From positions 59,960,092 to 60,024,091 of the forward strand of contig JAVIAB010000101.1 of the NCBI GenBank assembly GCA_032433765.1: a stretch of 64,000 nucleotides of DNA, in the 5' to 3' direction. The translations under genes were made by a program, and so were the position numbers. Shown here piece by piece: positions 1 to 10,659 of the stretch. A model generated the notes under the pieces. The model did not search any database. It worked only from the letters and a program-made list of their open reading frames with translations, and was not told the origin of the DNA. Numbering within the stretch: position 1 is the stretch's first letter; every line of letters starts with the position of its first letter. Source of the DNA: Megaustenia siamemsis (lineage: Eukaryota; Mollusca; Gastropoda; Stylommatophora; Ariophantidae).

Positions 1-860
1 TTTGTAGTGTGTTAATCAGGCATGTATTTGTCATTGTCCCCTGCAGTTTTTGTCTTGTGTTAATCATGCAGGTATTTGTCAATGTCTTTTCCAGTTTTAG
101 CCTTGTGTTAATCATGCATGTATTTGTCATTGTCCCCTACAGTTTTTGTATTGTGTTAATCAGGCATGTATTTGTCATTTTCCCCTGCAGTTTTTGTCTT
201 GTGTTAATCAGGAATGTATTTGTCATTGCCCCCTGCAGTTTTTGTCATGTGTTAATCATGCATGTATTTGTCATTGTCTATTGCAGTTTTTGTCTTGTGT
301 TAATCATGCATGTATTTGTCATTGTCTCTTGCAGTTTTTGTCTTATGTTAATCATGCAGGTATTTGTCATTGTCCCCTGCAGTTTTTGTCTTGTGTTAAT
401 CATGCAGGTATTTGTCATTGTCCCCTGCAGTTTTTGTCTTGAGTTAATCATGCATGTATTTGTCATTGTCTCTTGCAGTTTTTGTCTTGTGTTAATCATG
501 CAGGTATTTGTCATTGTCCCCTGCAGTTTTTGTCTTGTGTTAATCATGTAGGTATTTGTCATTGTCCACTGCAGTTTTTGTCTTGTGTTAATCATGTAGG
601 TATTTGTCATTGTCCCCTGCAGTTTTTGTCTTGTGTTAATCATGTAGGTATTTGTCATTGTCCCCTGCAGTTTTTGTCTTGTGTTAATCATGCAGGTATT
701 TGTCATTGTCCCCTGCAGTTTTTGTCTTGTGTTAATCATGTAGGTATTTGTCATTGTCCCCTGCAGTTTTTGTCGTGTGTTAATCATGCATATATTGTCG
801 TTTTCTCTTGCAATTGTTACCTTGTGTTATTCATGCATGTATTTGTCATTGGCACACAAA
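1..860. repeat. 48-bp minisatellite, about 17-18 copies
   Basis: A tandem array with a 48 bp period runs off the left edge. The landmark gttaatca recurs at 11, 59 and every 48 bp to about 779, and the last copies (780-853) are degenerate. Each unit carries tcattgtcccctgcag followed by tttttgtcttgtg. Because 48 is 3 x 16, open frames of 98-180 codons appear on both strands. Their products are pure 16-residue repeats, so I treat them as artefacts. Single-base variants (catgcagg, catgtagg, cccct, tctct) are spread among copies, suggesting moderate age. Confidence 0.95.
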
Positions 861-1694
861 TTAATGACCGTCATTTGGATATCCTATAACTTACGTCTTG
901 TATCAATGTTAATGCCTGAAATTGAAGATATATAGTTTTAGTTGTTAAAACGCGCTTCTCTAAACATGATTCTATTACTGGTTCAACCAATACATAAACG
1001 CGTGGAATGTGTGTGTGATCTGTTTATGTAAATCTACTGAGCACAACAATTGTCTTTTACCTGTTAAGTTTGATTTTAGATTATATTTGTAGTCTATAAA
1101 TTTCTGCTTTGTGACCACAACAGATGCAAAACTTTAACATTGTTAAAGTAACGAAACAAAAACGTATTTTCAACGTTGTGGAGTTTAATTATTGATTCAT
1201 TTTTAATAATTCCTAAAATCGGCTTTTCACAAAAACGTACAAATGTGCTCGCTTTAAACACATGGGAATAAAAGAATATATGTTTAGGAAATATAACGTT
1301 CGTAAATCCCAACCGATGTAACAAGGATATTAAAAAATAACTGTCTAAATATTGGATCTCTACAGTTTTGAGCTTAGCTGCGCTAGTCGCTTCCATTAGG
1401 TTCTTCGTCTGGGCGGAACAAACGATCAAACGTGTAATATTTAGTCTTCTTTGAAACTGACACTAGAACAGAAGAAACACCTTAGCAGACAATAATAGTA
1501 ATTATGATTATGCCCCGCGCCTGCTGATGTAGGTGATCAAATCTCTCCACAAAGCTGTAGCTATACTATTGTTTGTTGTATTAGTTTTATTGTTGACTTT
1601 ATACAATTCCACTTTCTTAACTGTCCAGCAATATTTATCTATGTTCCCCTCTGTCTATTCTGGCAAAATTTTGTTTTTTACGTGTCACACTTTT
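861..1694. other. no gene recognised
   Basis: AT-rich sequence between the 48 bp array and the first SINE. A 111-codon minus-strand frame (1429-1094) and a 75-codon plus frame (1533-1760) are open. Neither shows a family motif, and the second runs into the SINE. I see no repeat unit or RNA gene. Confidence 0.6.
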
Positions 1695-1947
1695 GGAGAA
1701 GGGATAGTTCAGTGGTTAGTTAACTGGACTACACAGGCAAGAGGTCGGGTCCGATCCTAAGTGACGGCTTCAGAGTTCACCCAGGCTGAAACTGGTACCA
1801 GTTTTTTTTCTGGAAAAGTAAAGCGGTACGTGCGTTAAACTGACACATTACCCCAAAAATCATGTGACGAAGGTCTATAAAAAAATGGTCACTAAGACCA
1901 TATTCCCTATAAGCCACTTGGCGTGACGGGGCTCTTTACTATACTTT
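1695..1947 (+). mobile_element. tRNA-derived SINE, copy 1
   Basis: The 5' part is tRNA-like: an A-box-like ggatagttcagtggttag near 1702-1719 and a B-box-like ggtccgatcc at 1748-1757. The unique body matches the copies at 58284-58546 and 4641-4885 along its length, including attaccccaaaaatcatgtg and the stretch around ccacttggcgt. It ends in a short T-rich stretch. Octopus tRNA-derived SINEs are known (OK, OR1, OR2), but I cannot say from memory whether this is one of them. No clean target duplication is visible at this copy. Confidence 0.82.
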
Positions 1948-2444
1948 AGATGTCACTATCTCAGTCCTTTCTTTGATCTACACAACAACAACATTACGAT
2001 GGTGATGGTGATACGAAAAGAAAAGTGGTCACGTCAAGACACGTCGTGTTATGGAAAGTCATCAAATGGCAGAATTATAATAGTTGGATTCTGTTTCATT
2101 ATCATTGGTTGAGGACCCATGGGTTTGTTTCATTAATTGCACACTTTCTTCTATTTTCTTTCATCCCGTTCTGCTTTTTGCCGATAGGTGCCACAGACTT
2201 ATGTCAATGTGTTTTCTATCAAGGACACTTTCTGTGGTTTAGTACATAGTGATATTGCATTGTTTCATTATGTCGTTAATTCCCATAAATCCGTCATCTT
2301 CTTGGTCTACCTCAATGTCTTGGTTGTTGCAACTTCACACGGCAGTGAAACAATCAAAAAGAAATGTTAGGCACGTTTTTATGCTTCACGTAAAAAGAGC
2401 ATCAAGCGTTTAATAAATTTATACTTGCACCTTTTGATGATATA
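1948..2444. other. no gene recognised
   Basis: Unique-looking sequence between SINE copy 1 and a LINE remnant. Two overlapping plus-strand frames (74 and 60 codons) have no recognisable motif. I see no tandem structure. Confidence 0.55.
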
Positions 2445-3069
2445 ATCACCAACAATATCATGTGCCATGACCTTTGGCGTAGGAGACCACATACTTCCAC
2501 AATCCACAGTACATCATATCAATTCTAATGTTGACTGTTTTCCATGTCATGACACCAAGATATCTAATATTTTCTCTTTTTGTCGTCCGCGATCTTTCTT
2601 TACCTGAATGTTGCCAGTTGTAACCAAGTATTCCACCATTCCTCGTCTCAAAATGTGCCCGAAATAATGTTTATGCTTTCTTCCTGATGTTTTTTTTTTT
2701 TACGAAGCTCTCTTTTTGTGTTGACCTCGTTGAGAATTTCATCGTTTTTAGTTTTCCGGAGAACTCTCAACATTCTTCTGAGAAATTCCGTCTCTGTGAC
2801 ATATAATAGTCTTTTCATTGCACAAATGCGCTCTCTTACTCACTTCTCTTGACATAGACTTGTTGCACAAGGCGTTTTTTATTTTCTAAAATTCATTTTT
2901 GGCCTAAGATATTCTGTTTTTTTTTTATGTATGTGGTACATGTCCCATCTGATATTGTTATATGTGACGCTTTGACTAGTATTTTTGATTTGCCCCGATT
3001 ATTGTTATGTTGCATGAAGGTGATGATTATTTCTTTGATGTTTCCATCACTTCTATTTTTTTCTGATGG
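2445..3069 (-). mobile_element. LINE family A2, degraded 3' portion
   Basis: The reverse complement matches the C-terminal half of the LINE at 6070-6720 and the plus-strand copies at 42300-42822 and 57418-57870. The element's 3' end lies near 2445 (text like ttggcgtaggagaccacat) and the sequence reads upstream through the post-RT region. The reading frame is broken several times. Position 3069 is the truncation point, directly abutting a 49 bp tandem array. The family's C-terminus is typical of APE-type non-LTR retrotransposons, and RTE-like is my best guess. Confidence 0.8.
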
Positions 3070-3327
3070 TACAATAAAAGTGGAAAACAATGTATGTGCA
3101 CTACAAAGATTTATTAGATACAATAAAAGTGGAAAACAATGTATGTGCACTACAAAGATTTATTAGATACAATAAAAGTGGAAAGCAATGTATGTGCACT
3201 ACAAAGATTTATTAGATACAATAAAAGTGGAAAACAATGTATGTGCACTACAAAGATTTATTAGATACAATAAAAGTGGAAAACAATGTATGTGCACTAC
3301 AAAGATTTATTAGATACAATAAAAGTC
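3070..3327. repeat. 49-bp tandem repeat, about 5.3 copies
   Basis: Units start with tacaataaaagtggaaaaca at 3070, 3119, 3168, 3217, 3266 and 3315 (partial). Copies are nearly identical, with one a-to-g difference in the third, so amplification looks recent. The array begins exactly where the preceding LINE remnant stops. Confidence 0.95.
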
Positions 3328-3390
3328 AATAATTAGAATGTTACAGCTTTGAGCATACGATAAGATAAAAGGAAGAGCAAATGTTTCGAC

Positions 3391-3650
3391 AGAAAGTTCT
3401 GTATTCTGTTTCCTACAGAAAGTTCTGTATTCTGTTTCCTACAGAAAGTTCTGTATTCTGTTTCCTACAGAAAGTTGTGTATTCTGTTTCCTACAGAAAG
3501 TTCTGTATTCTGTTTCCTACAGAAAGTTATGTATTCTGTTTCCTACAGAAAGTTCTGTATTCTGTTTCCTACAGGAAGTTCTGTATTCTGTTTCCTACAG
3601 AAAGTTCTGTATTCTGTTTCCTACAGAAAGTTCTGTATTCTGTTTCCTAT
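3391..3650. repeat. 26-bp tandem repeat, about 10 copies
   Basis: Units begin agaaagttctg at 3391, 3417 and every 26 bp after. Each ends in ctgtttcctacag, which resembles a vertebrate-style 3' splice site. Variants are rare single changes (gttgtg, gttatg, aggaag). Open frames of 81-98 codons cross the array in more than one frame. I regard them as non-coding artefacts. Confidence 0.95.
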
Positions 3651-4640
3651 TTTACTTTCATTAGAAGGCTCGTTTGATGATGCCTTATCAATTCTAAATC
3701 ATTTTACTCACTGTTCTTGACATGTTTATCTGAAGAGAACAAATTAAATCTTAGATCTGACATCTTTCTGCACATAAGTACGAGCTTTCATGTATTCCTT
3801 TTGTTGTCCACTAAAGTGGACTGCGCAAGAACTCGGGCTTTGATCACAACTGATGCATATGGATTCTTCGTCAATAATTATCAAATCAATTGTGTCAACC
3901 GAGTGACGTATACAGAGGAGGTCATGCTACTTTAGATCGCCGACGTGACTCATTCATGCTGTCTATGTTGCACATCAGTCAATCTAATATGTTCCCAGTC
4001 TTTCATGTCAAGGTCAATCGTTTTCTAAACCCCACCCCCTTCCCTTCCGCTTATTTAAATAATTTGTCATTGTCTTTTCAAAAATTTATATATTCAAGTA
4101 TTCCAAACACACGTCACAAATAGCTTATTTACTTACACACTTTACATGAGTTTACAATCTTGTATATGCGTTTTCAAAGATTCCGTGATATGTTTAGCGG
4201 TGTTGGTTCACGTGGAGAGATGGGTTCAGTCAATTATATACGTCTATGACGTAGACGCCGAGAAGACGCGAATGGACGTAGGGTCGGCTATAGAGTAAAT
4301 AAAGACAACATGCATGATGACGTGGCAATCTGTATCCAGTCGAGTGATAACATTGTTTCAAGAAGCACATCCTTTCAGTGGCACAGTTACCCTAGTCCCA
4401 TCCATCGATATCTCATGTACTCGACATCATAAAAGTTAACAGACAATAAAACAAACAGCCAGGAATTGTTTTCTTTTTATGTTTCTTCAAGGTGACTGTA
4501 TTGTCTAAGTTGAGAAAATATGTATTCCAAAACGTGCAAAGCATGGTAGTATCAAGTTGTAACGAAGAGATCAATCAAAAGGAAATAATTCTAATTGAAG
4601 ATGCAACAACATAATGCTCAATAAAGGACTGGGTCGTTTA
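3651..4640. other. no gene recognised
   Basis: Nearly 1 kb without a supported gene. Short frames of 72-81 codons at 3717-4123 show no motif and overlap one another. No tandem repeat or tRNA-like sequence is seen. Confidence 0.55.
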
Positions 4641-4885
4641 TTTAAAAAAAAAGTAAAGTGCCCCCATCAAACCAAGTGGCGTGTAGGGAATATGGTGTTA
4701 GTGACCATAAATTTTACAGACCTTCAGCACATGATTTTTGGGGTAATGTGGTCGGTATTACCCCCGTGCTGCTTTACTTTACCAGAAAAAAATCCGGTTC
4801 CCATTAATGGCTGATTGAACCTGGAAACCGTTGGTTGGGAATGAACCCTATCTCTTGTCCTGTCGTTTATAAACTAACCATAAAT
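4641..4885 (-). mobile_element. tRNA-derived SINE, copy 2 (minus)
   Basis: The reverse complement carries the same body as SINE copies 1 and 3: the ccccaaaaatcatgtgctga block, the ccattttatgg-like segment and the terminal ccacttggtttgatggg. The T-rich tail appears as a run of A at 4644-4652. The tRNA-like 5' part is more diverged: the B-box region reads gggttcattccc and the A-box region is only partly recognisable near 4870-4882. Confidence 0.8.
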
Positions 4886-4914
4886 TTGAATGGGGCAGAC
4901 CAAACAAAGAGTAT

Positions 4915-5345
4915 CATAACCATACAGAATATTTTTATCATTTCATAACCATAAGCAGTATAGATATTATTTCAAACCACAAACAGTAAAGGTATCATTT
5001 CAAAACTACAAACAGCATAGTTATTATTTCAAACCACAAACAGTAAAGGTTATTATTATTATTATTATTGGTTATTGGAGGCCTCGGTATCACTGCAAAC
5101 GAATTAAAATCCATAATTGCTCAACCGCCCGTGCCAGTGGAATCATCCGAATTACTAACACATCTCCCAAACAAAAAAAGGTAACTGTAGTCCCCATCGT
5201 AGCAGTCTCAGCTCACAGTAAAGGTATCATTTCAAAACTACAAGCAGTATAGTTATTATTTCAAACAACAAACAGTAAATGTATCATTTCAAAACTACAA
5301 ACAGTATAGTTAATATTTCTTAACCATAAGCAGTATAATTATTAT
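4915..5345. repeat. imperfect 27-28 bp alternating repeat
   Basis: Blocks of the type aaacagtaaaggtatcattt and caaacagtatagttattatt alternate, giving a roughly 55 bp two-part unit that is strongly degenerate. The array is interrupted at about 5055-5213 by a minus-strand retroposon copy and resumes afterwards with the same unit. Confidence 0.8.
5055..5213 (-). mobile_element. retroposon family R, truncated copy
   Basis: The reverse complement of this stretch matches the 3' terminal part of the elements at 25393-26374, 38590-38938 and 44150-44500 (gctgagactgctacgatggg, then the ggcacgggcggttgagcaat block). The 3' end is an (AATAAT)n tail, seen here as tattattattattatt at 5059-5078. acagtaaaggt occurs on both sides of the insert. 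That fits an 11 bp target duplication, but the site is itself tandemly repeated, so this is not proof. Confidence 0.8.
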
Positions 5346-6069
5346 ATAAAAAATATGAACACAATCACTAAAACTGGTAATCTAGAAGTTGCATGATTCG
5401 TCGAGTTACTTTTTCACAAACGTTGTTTCACTTTAAGAAGAGTGCATTTCTAAACCGTGTCGGCTGATCTCATTCCCGTTTACTAAGTCTACGACATGAA
5501 GATACACGACTCAATGACAGAAATAGCCACAATAAATTGCAATCCAATCCAAGGTTATTTTTTTCTATCAAAAGGCAACATTCTAAATCAAACGAGAAAG
5601 CTCGCGGTAGTAGTCAGTAATTTCACCGAAGACTGACTTAGTTAATGAGATAGAAACCAGAATCCAGATGCAAACAGCCAAACGGCACATATTTTGAAAC
5701 GTCTGAATGGTAATATAAAAGCTTAAAAAGAAACAAATAGAAACATTCCTGATATCCACACTGCGCTAGCAGTGTTAGGCACTGACAATTGTTGAAAGAC
5801 ACATGAGTAAAATAGGTCTAATAGATATGCGAATAAGTTGTAAATAAAGCTATGCAACATAGTATTGGAAATGAAGCCATGCTACAAATGATTGATGAAA
5901 CACCTGAAATTGACCTCATTGAACAAAGAAATAAATTTGAACAAGTTGGAACCAACATGAAGCATGAGTACCGTATATTAAAACATTAGGTCTCAAAGCA
6001 AAACAGGAAACCAAGAGATGAATATATTGAATAAAATATACATTGACTTAAAACTTGTAATAGTATCAA
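5346..6069. other. no gene recognised
   Basis: AT-rich and diverged, with no open frame above 60 codons. A stretch near 5860-6000 reads like degraded A-rich coding DNA, but I could not assign it to any LINE family. Confidence 0.5.
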
Positions 6070-6720
6070 CATCATGTGCCTTACCGGTTGGCATTGGCGA
6101 TCATGTCCTTCCACAATCTTCTAACCACAGTGCATCGTATGAGTTCTGTTGTTCACTGTTTTCCATGCCATGACACCAAGCTATCCAGTATGTTCTCTCT
6201 TTGTCGTCGGCGATCTCTCTTTACTTTCATGTAACAACTGGGGTGCCAGCTGTAACCAAGTATTCCAACTTTCCTCTTCTCATGATGTGCCGAAACATGT
6301 TGATTGCTTCTTTCTGATGTTTTTTAAGAGCTCCCTTTTTGTGTTGGCCTCTTTAAGAACTTTCTCATTGGTCTTTTTATCTGTCCAGAGAACTTTCAAC
6401 ATTATTCTGAGAAATCCCATCTCTGTGGCCACTAATCGTCTTTTCATGTGTTTGTCTATTGTCCATGATTCGCTTTCATACGCCAGAATTGGTTCTATAT
6501 AGCATCGATGAACTCTCTTTCTCATTTCTATTGACATAGATTTGTTGCATAAGATATTTTTCATTTTCTGAAATGCTATTTTGGCCTGAGCTATTCTGCT
6601 TTTTATTTCTGTGTTGCATCTTCGATCTGATGTTATTATTGTGCCCAAGTATTTCAAACGTTGCACTTGTTTCAGATGTGTCTTCTTTATTTGTATACTG
6701 CAGGTAATAGTATATACTCT
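6070..6720 (-). mobile_element. LINE family A2, 3' half
   Basis: A minus-strand frame (6822-6280) encodes a clear LINE segment downstream of the RT catalytic core: LKYLGTIITSDRRCNTEI, IAQAKIAFQKMKNILCNK, RKRVHRCYIEPILAY, ESWTIDKHMKRR, then LLKNIRKKQST. After a frameshift near 6280 the remaining C-terminus (an RRQREN...SLVSWHGK-like segment) continues to about 6070. The YADD core is absent, so the copy is 5'-truncated. It is one of the best-preserved A2 copies here. Residues upstream of the YLGTIIT motif in this frame probably belong to flanking DNA. Confidence 0.88.
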
Positions 6721-7339
6721 GTGATAGAACAGATCACATAATGCGAAGATAGAGATATAGCTTCGGTCGTATAGCTTAGTAGTCAACCATAAATTAAGTA
6801 GGTGAAAGCAGTAGCAGTACAATTATAACACAGAATCATAAGAACAGTAGCAGGGTTTGTTAATGTAAAATGTTAGATGTTATTGGAAAGTTGAGGGAAT
6901 ATAATTAAACTTAACTTGACTTGGCTGTCACATGTCCAGAAATTAGGTTGATAAACACACTCGCTGGCAGATTAAGTTTATAGGAGAGATGCCACTCTTA
7001 GAGTTCATGTTAACATTATTTATAAAACTCAGAAGTTAACTAGCCCCCAGAGTAGCCAGGATGGAGATTTGTTTTGCAAAAATTTGAAATATAAGTCATA
7101 TAGATTTGAACGTTGCAATAAATCATTGACCGAGTGATCACTAGACAGCCACTAAGCGAATACGTTATACAAATGAGATTGAGGTATTTAACTCCACGCA
7201 TTATCAGAATTTGACGGAACATCCAGAAACGTCATGATACTTTAAAAATCAAAGACGCAGAGAAAAAACACCGAGAGTTAAAAACATCTTGAGCGCATGT
7301 AGACCAAGAACAACCTACACATAAAAACATAAACACATC
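6721..7339. other. no gene recognised
   Basis: Unique-looking sequence. A 60-codon minus frame at 7222-7040 has no motif. Confidence 0.5.
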
Positions 7340-7340
7340 T

Positions 7341-7436
<96 letters not shown>
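7340..7436. repeat. (AT)n microsatellite
   Basis: An essentially perfect alternating TA run of about 48 dinucleotides. It produces an artefactual isoleucine-tyrosine open frame. Confidence 0.98.
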
Positions 7437-7438
<2 letters not shown>

Positions 7439-7683
7439 AAAACAATATCAGCAAGAAAATATGCAGTTGGAAAATATAAAGAATTTAATGACTTGTTGCA
7501 GCACCTAGGATCCCTTCAGAAATTGTTGTCATTATATTCAACATTAGTTTTCTCAGAAATGTTAGGTATATTGTTGTGACTTCTTGCATGCAGTCTTAGA
7601 TTCCCCACCAAACCCTTCCAACCGTAACAGAATCGTATCGTTATATATTATACAATTTATCTGGTATAGGATTTTGATATATA

Positions 7684-7687
7684 TAAC

Positions 7688-7737
<50 letters not shown>
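7684..7737. repeat. (CT)n microsatellite, likely LINE tail
   Basis: An almost perfect CT run. It lies immediately 3' (in element sense) of the minus-strand RNase-H LINE that ends near 7741, so it probably began as that element's (AG)n tail. Confidence 0.9.
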
Positions 7738-7738
<1 letters not shown>

Positions 7739-7740
7739 GA

Positions 7741-8300
7741 TCAAGACTCAATCAGAGTAGGATTCCAGACTCTCTGAAGTTCAGCTGTCTGTTTAAGTGT
7801 GATTCGATTGCCCCATATAGTTTCTCTTCTAGGGAGGTGGGTGTGGGCCACATTGCTCTTCTCAGGTCTGTGTACTGGGGACAATCCTGTAGAACATGGT
7901 TTATAGTCATATCGTCCAGTGTACAGTGGCATAGGCTGGTTGTACCTATTTTGAATTTGGTGAACATGTGATTCCTCATTCTATTGTGGCCAGTGTGTAG
8001 GCGAAGCTTGATGACTTGATCCCTCCTTGATAGTTGGTGGTATTCGTCCCTCTCGTTATGCTTTGGGTTTTCTCGTTTCCATTTTTCATGGTATTGACCA
8101 TCCAGGATGAATTTTGCTTCATAATACCTGAGCGAGACTTCCAGTTTCAAGATGGCGAGGTTTGTGTCAACGTTCACTGTTACTTTTTTTGCCGGAGAGA
8201 TAGTTAATTCTATCTTTCCATTGCAGATACGTGGATAGATCGGAAGTTGTCATGTTGGGATCTTCGCCTGTGAAGCGGAGTACGTCCCTGTGATCTGAAA
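7741..8300 (-). pseudogene. RNase-H LINE C-terminus (I/Nimb-like)
   Basis: The 141-codon minus frame (8177-7752) is the terminal part of an RNase-H-bearing non-LTR element. Recognisable blocks are SLRYYEAKFIL, SRRDQVIKLRLHTGHNR, a zinc-binding-like C-x-C...H...C arrangement (LCHCTLDDMTINHVLQDCPQ) and the end LRRAMWPTPTSLEEKLYGAI...GILL. This gag-knuckle-like tail after RNase H is typical of I-group elements, and Nimb, first described from a snail, is my best match from memory. Degraded RNase H sequence continues to about 8300. The stop is followed after about 10 bp by an (AG)n tail. Confidence 0.8.
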
Positions 8301-9255
8301 ACCTTTACAGTGTGCGCAATAGTGTGTTCTTGACTGCTGCAGAAGTTACATTAGGGGGCCTAAACGTTATATGTGAATTACGTCAACATATCGTGTGATG
8401 TTCAAAAACCGTCGTTGTAATTGCTTAACGCAAAGTTCTTGCATTGTTCAACTCCTTGCTAAGCTCTGCTCTGTCTAGTCAGTAGCAGTTTGCTATTTGG
8501 AGATTGTGCATCATCTTTTCGCGTGATGTTGGTTGCTTTTACTATAGTAACTGAGATATTGTGAGTGCAACCATTGTGTGTAAGCTAAGTCATCAAGTTA
8601 GATGCATAGCCCTAGGACGGTCGTACTATAATCAATGAAAGACGGAGTGGGGTTTCGTACATGACTTGTCAGCATCGGTGAGACTCCCGGAGGTTCGTCT
8701 TAGGTATGAGGGACTTCTAGTCAGTTTGATATGTGATGGTGATGGTCTAATGACCAACTAATAACTACATTCAGCTTGGGCAGATGGTGCTCGTAAACCT
8801 GGGAGGGCCGACCATCTAAGGGCAGAATCCCCTACAGAAAAGACAATCTGCTGCCTTGCAGGAAGATTGGGGACAATCAAAGGCTAAGGAAAGCAAACCT
8901 GAATAAAATGCTGGCTGAAATCTGATGCACTGAGCCACTGGCGCAGAACACAGTGCAACGTGTTTTAACAGGTATTCAATCGCATTTTCATTTGATAACT
9001 TATGTAAAGGCACATCAGGCTCTAAGACGATATATGTAATGTTTCACAGCCAATCCCGTTCAGTAAAGAGCACACTATCAACATTTTAAAAAAGACATAA
9101 CTAGAAAACAGTTCACATCCTGTTCCTGATGAACTCGGCTAGTGACCTTAAGAGCATCGATTCATCAATGGTGAGCACGGGAATGGCGTTGTAAAAACTC
9201 ATAATAAAAGTGTATCAGAAAACATATGCTATTTTTTTGAAGTACTCAAATATGA
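8301..9255. other. no gene recognised
   Basis: A long stretch without an assignable gene. The part at 8780-8960 looks like diverged repeat sequence. Its 65-codon minus frame (9013-8816) shows no motif. Confidence 0.5.
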
Positions 9256-9259
9256 GAAA

Positions 9260-9410
9260 CGACGTCCTTTGAAAAATATATTATGCAACAAATCTGTCAA
9301 CAGAAATGAGAAAGAGAGTTCATCGGTGCTATATATAACCAATTCTGACCTATGTAAGCGAATTATGGACAGTAGACAAAAAAATAAAAAGAGGATTAGG
9401 AGTTGAGATT
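9260..9410 (+). mobile_element. LINE family A2, short fragment
   Basis: It matches other A2 copies over gaaaaatatattatgcaaca, then agagagttcatcggtgctat, then a segment corresponding to WTVDKxxKR. Both ends are truncated. The orientation is opposite to the copy at 6070-6720. Confidence 0.8.
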
Positions 9411-9846
9411 ACCTGAATCAACAGTAACTTGTGCGGATCAAAGCAAAGGTGCAAACTGCATCATAGAACATCGCTTTTAAAACGGTGATGTTAAAAACTT
9501 GGTACATGGTGCCCAGTTACAGACAAACGTTGAATAGTGCAAGAAATGGGAATAGCATGTGCTCCAAGAAGTAGAAGATCCCTGATAGCGAAATAGTGTT
9601 CAGACTTTATTTTCCATCTGGTAAAAGCTATTAACCTCCGAGATTCGTCAGATTCTGAAAGAACCAGTCCAGCAGCGAATCTCTTTCAATGAGAAAGAGC
9701 CATGGTATCATATAAATATCCTTTATTTAAAACACCACCGCTTTCCCAAAGTTAGTTGAGAATATACCTGTCATTGTTAATATAAAAATGTACAGAATGA
9801 GGAACATACTCTGTTCTGAAGGAAACTTTTAAATTAAATATAAATA
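9411..9846. other. no gene recognised
   Basis: AT-rich sequence with no open frame of note and no repeat unit. Confidence 0.5.
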
Positions 9847-10204
9847 TCTCTCTTCTCTGTGCAGTGTGAATATAATTTCCAATCACGTTGACGTTACTGT
9901 GGGCTATACTGTAAACGGAAATTTAAATACGATGGTGACGTTAAAAGACATAGTGGGCAGGAAAAAAACAAATAATGGAAGGAATGGTTACTGGACGACG
10001 CATCATCCAAACCAAAGAACGTGGTTTCAAGCCATCAAGAAGATATTGAACATGGCATCAGAACATGTAGAAGATCTGGCTAGAGATATCACTTATTTCA
10101 ATGGTTGCGGTAAATGCAACGTCTGTAGTAGATCTGAGACCAGAGATGGTTGTCATAGAGAGAAATCATTAATTAATAGCCCAACTGATGCAGTCGGGAT
10201 TTGA
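9847..10204 (+). other. exon-like open frame after a splice-acceptor-like site
   Basis: A pyrimidine tract ending in tctcttctctgtgcag (to 9864) is followed by a 112-codon open frame without stops. The translation begins VNIISNHVDVTVGYTVNG and includes FQAIKKILNMASEHVEDLA and a cysteine cluster CGKCNVCSR. The composition is less biased than most frames here, but no family is recognisable. The 3' end overlaps a tRNA-like sequence on the other strand, so the frame may simply be repeat sequence. I cannot support it as a gene. Confidence 0.2.
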
Positions 10205-10263
10205 CCCCACAACATCTCTGTCTCGATGGCGGCGTCTTGCCTCGAGACTTACCAGCCCCCAAA
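10160..10263 (-). mobile_element. possible tRNA-like head of a second SINE type
   Basis: Read on the minus strand, the segment starts ggggctggtaagtctcgagg (A-box-like) and has ggggtcaaatcccgac (B-box-like) about 50 bp downstream, the spacing expected of a Pol III tRNA promoter. It differs from the SINE at 58284. Any body would extend towards lower coordinates. There is no second copy in this window to confirm it. Confidence 0.35.
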
Positions 10264-10659
10264 TTGAGTTGTTGAGTTTCGATATAGCTATCTAAACGAA
10301 CTATAATACATGAGCTTTAGTTATTTGATTTAATGATGAAATCTGTCAAATTTCATGACGATCACTGTCTATCAACACCGTATTACTTACAATGGCCCTG
10401 TCGTCTTGCACCTGAACCGGAAGAAATGCAATTTATATTCTGAATAAAATATCAAATTGGCTACTTAAATATTTACTTCACTGTTCACTAACGTTATACA
10501 ACTGTCTTATGTTGTTGACACCTTTTATTTAAGATTATTATTTACTACTGTCGTATTTCCTAATTTTTTAAAGACTAAATCTCTTTCACATGCGATGTCT
10601 CCGCAGAGTAATGGGACATCGAATGGCAGGATAAAGTAACCACCTCAACTGGCCTGCAA
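10264..10659. other. no gene recognised
   Basis: AT-rich sequence with no open frame above 60 codons. I saw no tandem or dispersed repeat match. Confidence 0.5.

Noticed and set aside
9..787. Open frames of 98-180 codons on both strands
   Set aside because: They lie entirely in the 48 bp tandem array. The period is a multiple of three and the products are simple 16-residue repeats.
1094..1429. 111-codon minus-strand frame as a host gene
   Set aside because: No motif, no splice or promoter context, and its length is not exceptional for AT-rich DNA of this size.
6149..6502. 117-codon plus frame
   Set aside because: Antisense shadow of the A2 LINE on the minus strand.
7340..7579. 79-codon Ile-Tyr frame
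   Set aside because: It is mostly the translation of the (AT)n microsatellite.
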